Of a stretch of DNA of 64,000 bases, positions 22,649-33,220 are shown piece by piece. The DNA comes from Pseudozyma flocculosa PF-1 (taxonomy: Eukaryota > Basidiomycota > Ustilaginomycetes > Ustilaginales > Ustilaginaceae): positions 471,909 to 535,908 of the forward strand of contig NW_006920881.1 of the NCBI RefSeq assembly GCF_000417875.1, given 5' to 3'. The notes beneath the pieces were generated by a model that was not told the DNA's origin, ran no database searches, and saw nothing but the letters and a program-made list of their open reading frames with translations. The position numbers and the translations under genes are program-made. Positions within the stretch are counted from its first letter, which is position 1. Each line of letters starts with the position of its first letter.

Positions 22649-23684
22649 GGCTGGCTAGGGAGATTGCCGAGGCTATCTAGGCGGGCAAGACGACCGCCGT
22701 AGCCTTTGGTTGGATCAGAGGGCCTCGGGAGGCCTCAACACGGCGATATCTATGAAGTGATGCTCTCTGTCGGGACAGAGCCGACGTTGGCGCCGTCGAA
22801 AGCAGAAGGAGGTTGCCCGTCGGAAGGCTGCCGGTGCGGTGCGGAGGCCGAGACGTGGGCGCTGACGGGAGAGAAGAGTGACAATGGATCGAGGTCGAGG
22901 TCGATGTCGTTGAGCAGAGAGGGTAAGCCTGGCCTAGGTTGGTGAGTACGTTGGGATCCGAGGCCCATCGGTCCTAGGGCAGGCAGGGGTCCCTGCATGT
23001 CGCTCGAGCCTAGCTGGCCGGCCTCCCGCTTAGCCTGGACTGGCCTGGCCCGAGCTTCTCAGGGCGACTGGGCGAGCACGCGTCCTCTTGTGGAGGTATG
23101 ATGCAGCCACCCTCGCCGGCCAGAGGACCGGACGGCCAGGGGCCTGGCCAAGCCTGGCCTGGCCTGTCTTGGGCGAGATGTTCGGTGGCCAGGCCAGGCC
23201 AAGCCCAGCCCCGGCCAGCGGGCGGGCTGCCAAAAAAATTCAAGCGAAAATCTCCAATTTTTTTTCGTTTCTTTCTCGTTTTCGTCCTGGGCCCCTCGCC
23301 CCGCCCTCTTAGCCTGACCAGCAGCGGGCCTGGCCGTCTAGTTCGGCGTTGTGGTGCTGCAGCGGCGACCCCTTTCGCCTTGGGCCTTGGTTGCCTCTGT
23401 CTGTCCAGCTCGTCAAGCTTGCCCACCCACCCTCTAACCTCTCTTCTCCATACGACAGCAACAAGGACTCGCATCGTCATCTACCTCTGACCAACGACGG
23501 CGGCGTCGCATCACCCTCTCTTTTGCAACACCTCGGACGCGTCTTGTCTCTGCCCCTGCGTAGAGCAAGCTCGACGAGATCGACGAGCACACAAGAGCCA
23601 AAGTATCGTGCAGCAGCGGCGGCTCGACTCGAGATCCCTAGCCTCTTTGTCACCTCGCGCGCTCGCAGCTTCGCCTCCGCGGCA
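22649..23684. promoter_or_regulatory. Divergent promoter region of VAC14 and the deubiquitinase gene
   Basis: About 1 kb between divergent starts. GGCCTGGCC/GGCCAGGCC repeats are dense at about 23031-23050 and 23144-23215. T-rich runs lie at about 23225-23285. A frame in phase with the deubiquitinase runs back to 23349 but has no ATG before 23685, so it is treated as leader. Confidence 0.5.
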
Positions 23685-26186
23685 ATGGCCCAGGTCGCTG
23701 CACGGTCGGCACAGCAGGCCAATGGCTCCTCGCCGCGCCACTTTCACGCTGCCGGCCACCATCGGAAGGGCAACAGACAGCCGGACTCGTCCTCCAGCCC
23801 GCGGTCCTTCTCCGGCGACAAGCTCAAACGCTCCGCCAGCTTCTCCGCATCCTCGCTCCCTGCGACACCCACCCACAAGCATACCAAGTCCACCTCCTCG
23901 GTGTCCAAGGATGTCTCCCGATCGGCCGACGGCGGCGAGCTGCAGGCCACCATGAAACAGCGCGGCATGCTCCACGCGCTCCTCGCCGAGCCGGTCCGCT
24001 TCGTCAAGTCCAACGAGAAGCAGGGCCAGGACTACTCGTCGATGGGCATCGTACCCGTAAACGAGGCAGGGGCCAGGCCCAAGGCCAACGGCAAGGCCTC
24101 CGCCGACTCCCTGATGCTCCACACCTCGTCGCCCAAGCTCAACGGCAACGGACCCACGCATTCGGCGACAAGCGCCAACGGCACCAGCGCGGAAGCCGGT
24201 CCCTCTTCCCTGGCCCCCGCCTCGCCGACCAAGGCCAAGAAGCAGGCGCGCGACTTCTACCCGTACAAGATCTCGCTACGCTTCCCCGGCAAGGTGCGGC
24301 CGGCCGCCACGGGCCTGTCCAACTACGGCAACACCTGCTACATGAACAGCGTCATGCAGGCGCTCGTCCACACGCCGCCGCTTGCCTACGCGCTGCTGAC
24401 CCAGGAGCTCGAGGCGCTCCACGGCGAGTGGGGTGGCAAGCCCAACGTCAACTTTGACGCCGTCGCTGCGCTCCACAGCTTTGCCAAGCGATCGCTCCAG
24501 GGATCCCGCAACGTCAACGCTCCCCAGGAGTTCAACCGCAACCTCAAGGCGTTCGCCAAGCCGCTTCGCCAGGGCAGGCAGGAGGACGCGCACGAGTATA
24601 TGCGCTTCCTGCTCGAGGCCATCCAGCAGTCGTGCCTGTCGCGGGCTCCCAAGGGCTTCAAGCCCGACGACCCAGCCCGGCAGACGACGTTTGTCCAGAA
24701 GATATTTGGCGGCAAGCTGAGGAGCCGCGTCACCTGCCACAACTGCAACCACAACTCCGACACCTTCGACCCGATCATGGACCTCAGCCTCGACATGCGC
24801 AAGGGCATCAACTCGCTCGGCGACGCCTTCCGCGCCTTTGTGGCCAAGGACCGGCTGACGGGAAGCGAAAAGTACCGCTGCGACAGCTGCAAGCGCCGCG
24901 TCGACGCCACCAAGCAGTTCACGATCGAAAAGGCGCCGCTTGCGCTGACGATCCACCTCAAGCGCTTCACCATCTTTGGCGGCAAGATCTCGCGGCAGAT
25001 TGCGTTCGAGGACTCGATCAACATTGCCCCGTACATGTCCGACCGCTCCGGGTCGGCGCGGTATCGCCTCTATGCCGTCGTCCACCACTACGGGTCCGGG
25101 CCCAACAGCGGCCACTACGTGGCGAGCGTCAAGTCGCCATCGGGCAAGTGGACCCACATGGACGACAGCCACGTCTCGGAGATGAACCGCCAGGGCCCCA
25201 TCGGCGATGCGAGCGCCTACATCCTCTTCTACCTGCGGGAGGAGAAGGAGGCGCTGGAGCAGGCAATCTCGGCCACCGCCGGCGTCGGTGGCGGCGGCAA
25301 GGGCAAGGCCTCACCGGGGTTTCCCGGAGCGCAGGAGGGCGCGTCTTCGAAGAAGCGCAAGCAGTCGACGCGGTCGGAGCTCGACGAGAGGGATCCGGAC
25401 AGCTCGGACGCGGATTCGTCCGACGACGACTCGGGCGCAGCACCGCCAGCGTCCTCGATGGCTGCCAAGCTCCAGCGGTTGTCCGACAAGCAGCGGCAAG
25501 AGCTGCTGCGAGCCAGAGCCAAGTCAGCGGCGTCATCGCCTTCGCAGACCTCGGAACTCGCCAAGCCGCAGAAGAAGAAGCCCAAGCAGCAGCGCAGGGA
25601 CACGGCGGCCGCCTCCGGCGCCAGCGAAACTTCGGAGCAGGAGAGCGACGGCGGTCCGTCCGGTCGTACGACGTCGAGCGCCAAGTCGAGCAAAGCCCTC
25701 GACGGGCTTCTCTCCTCGAAGCCCAAGTCGGCGGCGAGCTTCTATGGTTCTAGCTCTGGCGCCAAGAAGGTCAACGGGTTGCTCGACTTTGGCGACGAGG
25801 ACGGCGACGAGCTGGGCACGGCGGTGGCGCGCGACGAGTACGAGAGCCTGGTGGGCTCCAAGGCCAACGGCAAGCCCGCCTTCGCCCTTGCGTCGTCGGA
25901 AGCGCCGAGCGACGACGACGACGACGGCTCGTCCGCCTCTGCGCAGCGTGTGCCGCTGTCCAAGAAGCAAAAGCGGCTGCAGAAGAAGGCGGCGTCCTCC
26001 GTGGCCCTCGCCGCCAAGCGGGGTCCGACTGCGTCGCCCTACGCGCTGGCGCAGATGGGCGGCGGTCACGGGCCCAACAATGCATCGGGCAGCGCCAAGA
26101 AGAAGAAGAACAAGAACAAGCACAAGGGCAAGCCCGACGGTCCCAGCGGCAAGCTCGCCTCTCGGATGAAGCCGCGATCGACGTGA
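23685..26186 (+). CDS. Ubiquitin-specific protease of the USP36/Ubp16 type
   Basis: Cysteine deubiquitinase of peptidase family C19. Intronless, 833 aa from the first in-frame ATG at 23685 (context gcaATGg); the open frame extends 112 codons upstream without an ATG. The Cys box is GLSNYGNTCYMNS with nucleophile C218. The QEDAHEYMRFLLEAIQ block, zinc-type CxxC pairs (CHNC, CDSC) and the His box PNSGHYVASVKS with H477 follow, then the DDSHV motif with the third catalytic position. All catalytic residues are present. The catalytic domain covers about residues 205-525. The tail is disordered with Lys-rich clusters (KKKKNKNKHKGK near the end), suggesting nucleolar localisation as in human USP36 and fission yeast Ubp16. 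Localisation is inference. It is divergent from VAC14. Confidence 0.9.
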   Translation: MAQVAARSAQQANGSSPRHFHAAGHHRKGNRQPDSSSSPRSFSGDKLKRSASFSASSLPATPTHKHTKSTSSVSKDVSRSADGGELQATMKQRGMLHALLAEPVRFVKSNEKQGQDYSSMGIVPVNEAGARPKANGKASADSLMLHTSSPKLNGNGPTHSATSANGTSAEAGPSSLAPASPTKAKKQARDFYPYKISLRFPGKVRPAATGLSNYGNTCYMNSVMQALVHTPPLAYALLTQELEALHGEWGGKPNVNFDAVAALHSFAKRSLQGSRNVNAPQEFNRNLKAFAKPLRQGRQEDAHEYMRFLLEAIQQSCLSRAPKGFKPDDPARQTTFVQKIFGGKLRSRVTCHNCNHNSDTFDPIMDLSLDMRKGINSLGDAFRAFVAKDRLTGSEKYRCDSCKRRVDATKQFTIEKAPLALTIHLKRFTIFGGKISRQIAFEDSINIAPYMSDRSGSARYRLYAVVHHYGSGPNSGHYVASVKSPSGKWTHMDDSHVSEMNRQGPIGDASAYILFYLREEKEALEQAISATAGVGGGGKGKASPGFPGAQEGASSKKRKQSTRSELDERDPDSSDADSSDDDSGAAPPASSMAAKLQRLSDKQRQELLRARAKSAASSPSQTSELAKPQKKKPKQQRRDTAAASGASETSEQESDGGPSGRTTSSAKSSKALDGLLSSKPKSAASFYGSSSGAKKVNGLLDFGDEDGDELGTAVARDEYESLVGSKANGKPAFALASSEAPSDDDDDGSSASAQRVPLSKKQKRLQKKAASSVALAAKRGPTASPYALAQMGGGHGPNNASGSAKKKKNKNKHKGKPDGPSGKLASRMKPRST

Positions 26187-26725
26187 CCCGACCCGCCCGG
26201 CCCGCTGTCCTGCCTGCCTCCTGTCCGTCTTCACTTGCATGCCTGCTAGCGCTGCTTGCTTCCTTCGTGCCTTACCCCCTGCCCGTCCCCAGCATTAGCA
26301 TCATCATCGAATCCTAATCAGCATCGACCCTGCTTATCCCACACGCCACATCCACGTCGCCGTCTGTCTGTTGTATGTGGTACGTGGCGAGACCGCGGTG
26401 TGGATGCGGTAGAGCGGGACTCTTCTGCGCGCCGCGGCTGGCTCGGATAAAGTGGAGAAGCGAAAAGGAAGAAAGGGATCCACGCGCCCGTGCGCGGCCA
26501 GAGACAGGTCGGCGTGGGGAGCTGAGAGAGCAACACTCAGGACTCTGTGTCGCTCGCACCACCACCACCACCACCACCATCAGCAACTCCACCAACACCA
26601 CCACCGACACCACCAGCACTTCCAACAGCCTCTAGCAACGAGCATTAGCGCCTGAAGCACTTCGGTCTCGCACCACGGTCTCGCACTTCCATCTACACTC
26701 AAAACCGTCGATCACGAGGGGCAGG
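26187..26725. other. Intergenic region upstream of tubulin cofactor A
   Basis: Holds the deubiquitinase 3' region and the TBCA leader, which includes a long CAC/CAN trinucleotide stretch (about 26558-26620). No gene seen. Confidence 0.5.
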
Positions 26726-27483
26726 ATGAGCGACACGGCCGCACTCAAGCGACAGCTGCAGATCAAGACGGGCGTGGTGAAGCGGTACGTCCCTCTCCGC
26801 CTCCGCCGCGGGCAGCAGCACTATGCAACCCTCTGACTGATCGCTCGCATCCCATCCCATCCCGCTTCGTGTTCCCTCGCTGCATCGCTTCTCGAACCCG
26901 GATTGGACATTGCCAGTCTGACGGCGGAATCGGCATCGTACGTCCAAGAGGCAGAGGAGCAGCAGAGGAGGGTGGACAAGTTCGTCGCCGAGGGTCGAGA
27001 CGAGTGGGACGTCAAGAAGCAGGTGAGCAGGCAGCCCAGGGCCCGCTGCGAAACCCTTAGCCTTTGGCAACCTTCGCTTTTGTCACAACGCCCCGTCTCC
27101 TGGGGTACCTTTTTTCGGTGTCGCTGACTCGACATCGATCCTGCACCGCTTCGTTGCGCGGCATTGGCAGAGAGAGGTACTCGAAGACTGCCGCAAGATG
27201 ATCCCCGACTGCCGAAAGCGACTCGAAAAGGCTACAGAGGATCTCGAGGTGTTGCTCGTACGTCTGCCGTGCCCTTCTTCCCTTCTTTATATCTGCCTCG
27301 TCGGCAATGTAGGGGGGCTCGACGACTGACATTCCATCCTACTGCTCTGCTCTGCGCCTCGTCTTGGCCTGGCCCGGCCGACCTATGCAGGAGGGAATCG
27401 GAAACGAAGACGCGGCGCTCGAGGAAGAGGTCAAGACTGCCCAGTCGTTCTGCGATAAGGCTAGGCAGAGCCTCAAGGCTTGA
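26726..27483 (+). CDS. RBL2: Tubulin-specific chaperone A (beta-tubulin cofactor A)
   Basis: Small helical chaperone that binds beta-tubulin during alpha/beta dimer formation. CDS: exons 26726-26784, 26917-27022, 27171-27257 and 27391-27483, 114 aa, the usual family size. Splicing gives a nearly continuous charged helical protein. The central EWDVKKQREVLEDCRKMIPD block matches the conserved YDLKKQEEVLDD-type motif of the family, and the C-terminal half ends with a helix around AALEEEVKTAQSFCDKARQSL. Donors are GTACGT, GTGAGC and GTACGT. The symbol follows yeast (Rbl2). Confidence 0.92.
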
Positions 27484-29224
27484 GACAGCGTTCAGGCACG
27501 CGGGGCGGGGGTCCATCCTGTCGAGTCGAGTCGAGTGCAGACGGGCTCAGACGAGCTCGGTGACAGCGAACGCTTCGACTCGCACCTCGACCAGCCATCG
27601 ACCCGACCTTCTAGCACCTACCTGGTCGGAGCCGAATCGCAATCCCGTTTCATTGCCTGTGCGTCCGTCGCGAGGCAGTCTAGTCTGCGCAATGAAGCAT
27701 CACACGAGAGCATCGCACGGCGCAGGACCTAAACGAGCGCGCGCGTGGGAGAGAGGGAGAGAGAATGGGGGGGCGGCACGTGGGACTCTGATTCTTCGCT
27801 TGGACCGAGGGTACTAGCACAACAGGGCGGGGGGCAGAGCGGGGGCGGGGGGCGTCTGTCTGGGGAGATGAGGCCATCCATCGGACCAGGATGCGAGTGG
27901 AATGGACGGCGGGGGCAAGGGTGGAAAAGAGAAGCGCGGGGACCGGGTTCGGGGCCGGGGAAAGCAAGGCACGAAGGGACGAGAAGAGACCAAAGGGTTG
28001 GAGGATGAAAGGGAAGCGCAGGGGTTTCGAAGGAATGAGAATGGGTGGGCAGTGACTCTTTTATGTAGGAAGGACCGAAAGTTGGGGGGGCTTCAAAGGG
28101 GGCAGGCAGGCGGGGTACATGTAGACGCGCGACATGGGCGTCACCGTGAGCGAGCGGACGGGCGGGCGGGGGTTTCCTCTACGCCTCTAGTCTCTACCGG
28201 ATCGAGGAAAGTGGTGGTGGTGGCTGTGATGATGATGACAGAGAGGAGAAGCTGATGCCCTTGTCCGAGAAGGGGAGGCCCGCAGAGACCAAAAACAAGG
28301 CTTTGGGACGGGAGAGGGCGTGACTGATGGATGCCGGGCGCAGCAGGCCATGGCGCACCGCCGCCGTGCAGAAGAGCAGAGACAAACGGGCAACAATGAC
28401 ACCCACACCGCACGGATGTGGACGGGCACGAGGCAGCTACCGCCGCCGCCGCCGCCGCCTCCGCCGCCGATTGAAACGATGATGGATGGGTCGGGTCGAC
28501 TCGAGGCTGGCCGAGTCGAATCTAGGCCTTGACGCCGTAAAAGAGGATCGAGTGGAGCTGGCTGACCGGGGGAGCGCTCGGGGAGCAATTTTGCCGTGAT
28601 GCTGGATGACTTGAGAAAACGAGCGAGGCGAGGAGCACTGTACACGTGAAAGCAGGAGACCGGGCGACCCTTGGATGGACGGATGACGCTGGAGATGTCG
28701 AGTCGATATGGCAATGCCGGGAAAGGGGCCCAGCCCGGCTGCGGCGGAGTCGTGTGTGGTTGCAGCCGGGCATGGGTTGTCGGAAGCCGAGGAGAAAGTC
28801 GGATGAGACGCACGGAGCGGGGCAGAGGGTTGCAAGAGGGCCTCCAGAGACCCTCGAGATCCCCCTCTTCCTTGATCGGGGCTGATAGCAACGGAGTCAT
28901 GTCGGAAAGGGCCTTGAGCGTGGGTATTCCGTGAGGACGGAGCGCGGAACTTGCTGCGAATGCTGGAGAGGGGAGCACGCGCGGCTCCCGAAGCTTGAGA
29001 GAGAGAGAGAAGAGCGGAATGTTTCGCCGATGGCTGGGACGTCCAGATGCAAGGGCACGGGAGCATCGAGGTATGCACCAGGGCCTTGAGAGGCGCAGTT
29101 GATCTTGACGGGCGTGCCAGGCAGACGGCTCGAGGCATCGAGCTGCAACCATGGCCGGAGAGTCAGCGTCTGCGGCTGCGGCTGAGCAGATCTGATCCGC
29201 CCAGAGACCGAATGAATCGTCAAA
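27484..29224. other. Long intergenic region between convergent genes
   Basis: About 1.74 kb between the 3' ends of TBCA and the NGR1-like gene. G-rich on the plus strand, with a GCC/CCG run at 28440-28470 and GAGTC pentamers at about 27524-27538. Minus-strand frames up to 321 codons exist but are low-complexity (Ser/Pro/Arg/His-rich) and match nothing I know. It probably includes 3' UTRs. No gene is supported. Confidence 0.5.
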
Positions 29225-31741
29225 TCACGCTTCTATGCCGCCGCCGCTGTCGGCATCGCGTCGGGCATCGGTGCGCTGCAGGTGATCGTCGTTGCCGTCG
29301 GGAGGCAGCTCGGTCTTGCCGCCGACGACCGGCGAATCAGCGGGGCTGAACGGCGAGAAGAGGAAAGCGGACGGATCGCGCGTGTAGCCCGTGCCGTGGG
29401 CGCCGTCGTTGGGACCAGTGCCCTCCCTCGACTTGTACACCGGGGGTCCTCGAGGGGCATCGGCAAAGTGCAGGCTTGCGAATGCGTGCGCGAGGTCATG
29501 ACCGTCGCTGGCGCCGTTGCCAGCGGCGGGATACATGTGCTGCGGCTGAGCGGGCTGCGTCCTTCCAGCGATGTGGTCCGACAGGCCCGGCGCGTTGGAG
29601 GCGGCCAGGAGTTGCTGCAGAGTCGATGGATTGATGGATGCCAGCGACTCGTAGGTGTGCTGCAGGTGGCGATAACCATCAGGGCCGTCCATGTGCGACG
29701 GCTGGTGCGGGGGAAAGGGGTGGTGCGGCGCATGGTGGAGCGGCTGCTGTTGCGGATGCTGATGCTGCGGGTACGGGTTCTGGTGCTGATGCTGGTGCGA
29801 GAGTGGGTGCTGCTGCTGCTGCTGCTGCTGCTGCGTCTGCTGGTGATGGTGATGATGCAGGGCCGAGGGCTGGGACGGAGGACGCTGCTGGACCGGAGCG
29901 GGCCTGTAAGCCGACGATCCATTGGAGCTGGCAGCTCCCGCATTGGCCGCGGCCAGCTGTCGGGCCAGCGTCGACAGGGGGTCGTTCGAGAAGGCGGCGT
30001 GGTCGCCACCGCCAAAGTGCGAGTGGCCGCTAGAGGATCGGTTGGCGCTGGCCTGAGCCGCGCTGAGGGCCGAGCCGAGGCCGGCCAGCTGCGCCAGCTG
30101 GGAAGGCGTCAAGGCGCTGAGCCCGGCGAGTCCGGCGAGGTGACCCAGCTGGCTCGCCTGCTGCACGGCCTGAGCGGCCGCGGCCGCCGCCTTGTCCCCC
30201 TGGCTCCGGCCCCAGCTCAGCCTGATGCGAGCGTTGCCGACGGGGAAGCCGTTCATCAGGTTGATGGCACGCTCTGCATCAGCCTTGTGGACGAACTGAA
30301 CGAAGCCGCAGCCCTTGCCGGGAGGGATTTTGACGTAGGTGATCTCGCCGTACGGCTCAAAGAACTGGCGCAGCGTGTCCTCCGAGATGAGCGACGAGAG
30401 GCCGCCCACAAACACGGTCGTGTTGTTGGGGTCCATGGCGCTCGGTTTGGGCGGTCCACCGGCGGCGGCGGCGGCAGCCGAGCCGGCGCTGGCCGGGGTG
30501 AAGGTGCGGCCCGAAGGAGGCGAGACGGTGCGATCCAGCATGTCGTTGCCGGCCCCTGCGTAGCCCGGCAGCTGGGCGTGTAGGGCGGCTAGGCCCTGCT
30601 GCCCGTTGAGGCCGGCCTCGAACGGGGAGCTAGGCGTCAGGGGCGAGGCAAAGTGCATCATGTGCTGCTGCGGCGGTGGCGGTGGATGCATCCTGGGCTG
30701 CGGCGAGGCAATGTTGCGGCCGTACAGGCCGTGCTGCAGCAGGTAGGCCGCCGACTCCTCTGCGGCGGCATGGTGCGGCTTGGGCATCTGGAGCGGGTGC
30801 GGGTGGGCATCGGAGGCGCTCGCCACCGAGTTGGGCGAGTTGCGGCTCTTTGGCGTCGCAGTGCTCACCCGCAGCGGCCGGCCGGGCGAAAGGCCGTTGG
30901 CCGGAGAGATGACCACGCCCTGCATCTCGATCAGCGCCCGGTTGCAGTCGGCCTCGCGGGTGAAGCGCACAAAGCCGTAGCCGCGCGAAGCTCCCGTGAC
31001 GGGGTCAGTCATGATCTTGGCCGACTTGGTCGAGAGGAACGGAGCCGGGCCCACGCGGGCGCCCGGTTGGTGGATGCCCTGCATCCGCTGCGCGTGCGCG
31101 TGTGCGATGGCAAAGGGATGCTGCGGCGGCCACGGCGGAGGCTGGAGGAACTGGGTCACCAAGTCCTCCTCGCGCAGGTCCGGACTGAGGTCGCCGATGA
31201 AGATGCTGAACTCTGGCTCTTTGGACCCACCGCCGCCGCCACCGGCGGCAAAGGCGGGTCTGCCAGGGACCTGGTGGAAGTCCCGACTGGCGGCGAAAGT
31301 GCCATCCGAAAGCGACGACTTTGGTCGCTCGTGGAGAATCGACACTGGCGAAGGCGAGGGCGCAAAGTCGAGAGGCCCCTTGGGATACATTGGCCGACCT
31401 TCTGCGATGCGGTCCGCGCCGGGCATGGCACCCTTGGGCGGCGGTGGCGACGAAGAGTGCTGCAGCGGCGCCGGAGCCTGGCCTGCTCTGGCCGTGTCCA
31501 TCAGCATCCCGGGACCGAAGAAGGAGCCTCGCGACAGCGGCGATGCTGTTCGTTCGAGGTGACCCTGCTGTCGAAACCGGGAGCTGGCGTCCAGAGAGAC
31601 CAGGCGAGACGCGCCATCGTCCGGGAAGACGCCCCTGGGCATGGCGAAGCTGGTGCCGTTGCGCAGCTCGGCATCGGCGATGGGATCGCTCTGGTACTGC
31701 CTTGGTAGCGAGACACCGCCATTAGGGGCGCTGGTCGACAT
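29225..31741 (-). CDS. NGR1/NAM8-like RNA-binding protein with two RRMs
   Basis: 838 aa, intronless. The first RRM (about residues 177-295, FSIFIGDLSPDLREEDLV ... SRGYGFVRFTRE) carries a Pro/His-rich insertion of roughly 40 residues between helix 1 and strand 2. The second RRM (about 437-510, NTTVFVGGLSSLISEDTL ... GKGCGFVQFVHKADAE) ends with the IRLSWGRSQ signature. Both match RRM2 and RRM3 of the yeast Ngr1/Nam8 and animal TIA-1 group, which bind U-rich RNA in mRNA turnover or splice-site choice. The usual RRM1 (WMGDLEPW type) is absent; the N-terminus is Ser/Pro-rich and disordered. A Gln/His-rich tract follows near residue 640. The role (mRNA decay or splicing) is inferred from family. 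Confidence 0.85.
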   Translation of the reverse strand: MSTSAPNGGVSLPRQYQSDPIADAELRNGTSFAMPRGVFPDDGASRLVSLDASSRFRQQGHLERTASPLSRGSFFGPGMLMDTARAGQAPAPLQHSSSPPPPKGAMPGADRIAEGRPMYPKGPLDFAPSPSPVSILHERPKSSLSDGTFAASRDFHQVPGRPAFAAGGGGGGSKEPEFSIFIGDLSPDLREEDLVTQFLQPPPWPPQHPFAIAHAHAQRMQGIHQPGARVGPAPFLSTKSAKIMTDPVTGASRGYGFVRFTREADCNRALIEMQGVVISPANGLSPGRPLRVSTATPKSRNSPNSVASASDAHPHPLQMPKPHHAAAEESAAYLLQHGLYGRNIASPQPRMHPPPPPQQHMMHFASPLTPSSPFEAGLNGQQGLAALHAQLPGYAGAGNDMLDRTVSPPSGRTFTPASAGSAAAAAAGGPPKPSAMDPNNTTVFVGGLSSLISEDTLRQFFEPYGEITYVKIPPGKGCGFVQFVHKADAERAINLMNGFPVGNARIRLSWGRSQGDKAAAAAAQAVQQASQLGHLAGLAGLSALTPSQLAQLAGLGSALSAAQASANRSSSGHSHFGGGDHAAFSNDPLSTLARQLAAANAGAASSNGSSAYRPAPVQQRPPSQPSALHHHHHQQTQQQQQQQQHPLSHQHQHQNPYPQHQHPQQQPLHHAPHHPFPPHQPSHMDGPDGYRHLQHTYESLASINPSTLQQLLAASNAPGLSDHIAGRTQPAQPQHMYPAAGNGASDGHDLAHAFASLHFADAPRGPPVYKSREGTGPNDGAHGTGYTRDPSAFLFSPFSPADSPVVGGKTELPPDGNDDHLQRTDARRDADSGGGIEA

Positions 31742-33185
31742 GCCGGACGTTTGGGTTGTTGTTGTGGTCAGGCCAACGACCTCGTCCGAGGCGGGGCCAA
31801 ATGAGCTGGGCGTGCGATCCGGGATGGGAGGTCGGCCGAAGCGGTGACGACAGCGGAAGCGTTGAGCCGTGGGAGGCGTCGTGAGGTCGCGGTGGCGGGC
31901 GGACTAGGAACGGATCGCAAGAGAGGGAAGGGGAAGGCGAGGCTGGGGAAGAAAGCCTGATCTAGGGTGGTGAGGGGAGCTAGGTGGGTCGGGTCGGAAG
32001 GTGCGGCTCCTGTGTCCGGAGAGATGTCGATGGGCGTGCTGGTGAGACGGGCGGCCGTGCTTCTGTTGCTCAGGTGGTCGCACCAGGCAGGCAAGCAGGA
32101 GAATTGGGCGGGGCGGACGAGCAGAGACGTGTCGCGACAGATGAAGGGGGCGCGGTGGACGGCCTGTGACAGAGTTTGCGGTCCGAGCTGCGCAGGAACA
32201 CTACTCTACCGGTCGGGTCCGGGTTCTTGCTGCCTGTCGACCACAGTGGCGGCCAGGTGTGCGGCCGCAACCGTCAACGGAGGCGTGTCGGCCCGGGCCT
32301 GGGCGCACGTACGTATGGCGAGCAGCCGAGAAGCAGCGCTCGGGGCTCTGCGCTTGGAAAAGGGACGACGATCGATGTACCCTGTGCCCAGCTTGTGCGA
32401 CCAAGTCGACGAGCGGCGCTGCAGCTAGTGCAGATGCTGTGGCACCTCGGAAGGGGTAGGTCCGGGTTGAGGCGGAGGCGGGCGGGCGCCGTGCAAGGGC
32501 GGACGGCGCCTGAACCTTGTACGGCTGGCGGGTGCGCGGCGGCCGTTTATGAAGTGGTACGGCTAACAGCTGGCTCAAACGCGAATTGGCACGCGTCTCT
32601 GGTGCCGCCGCCGGGGGTGATTGGGATGGTCGGGAGGCGAGTCGAGCTGCAGGCAAGCTGACTTTTTCGGTCGTCCAAGGGGATGCTGGATGCTGGTGAC
32701 GCGGCGGTACGACGGGCCCAAGGAAGGAAGGAAGAGGGCGGCGGGAAGGGCGTGCGTGAATCTAAGATGTAGAGGCGGAGGAGGAAGTATGGCCGAGTGT
32801 CGGTTCGTTAGAGAGGCAGGATCCCGGAATGGTACGGTATGCAGGTGGCGGATCGTGGAAGGGCTGCGAGCGAAGGCCTGAGCGGCAGGGTTTCCGTGTA
32901 TGGCTGAGGAGGGGATCGTCGGTTCGCCGATGCAGGGAGCGGTGATGGGAATGGTGATGGCAGTGAAGGGCAGGGAAAGGGGTTGATGGTCGTGAACAGA
33001 AGTGTGCAAAGGGTCGGATGACGGGTAAGAAGGGGACAGAGAAGAGAGTAGAGCGTGTGACGAGAGAGTGCCGGGTGAGCGGAAGGCCGGTCGGGCAGGA
33101 ACAGAGCAGAGAAAGCCTCTCTCTGTCTACGCGCACAAAAGGATGAGCCGAGATGGCGGACGGGCAAAACCTGATGGGCGAGGCA

Positions 33186-33220
33186 GGGCAGGGCAGGGCA
33201 GGGCAGGGCAGGGCAGGGCA
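33186..33220 (+). repeat. (GGGCA)7 tandem repeat
   Basis: Seven perfect GGGCA units followed by a GG. Consecutive GGG runs separated by CA meet the usual pattern for a G-quadruplex on the plus strand. Confidence 0.9.

Noticed and set aside
23349..23684. Upstream extension of the deubiquitinase reading frame
   Set aside because: The frame is open but has no ATG before 23685, so it is taken as leader sequence.
28187..29152. 321-codon minus-strand frame downstream of the NGR1-like gene
   Set aside because: Low-complexity Ser/Pro/Arg/His composition with a poly-Gly run from GGC repeats; no family resemblance; likely 3' UTR or spacer.
33186..33220. CRISPR-like array
   Set aside because: Simple pentamer microsatellite without spacers; CRISPR arrays are not expected in a fungal nuclear genome.
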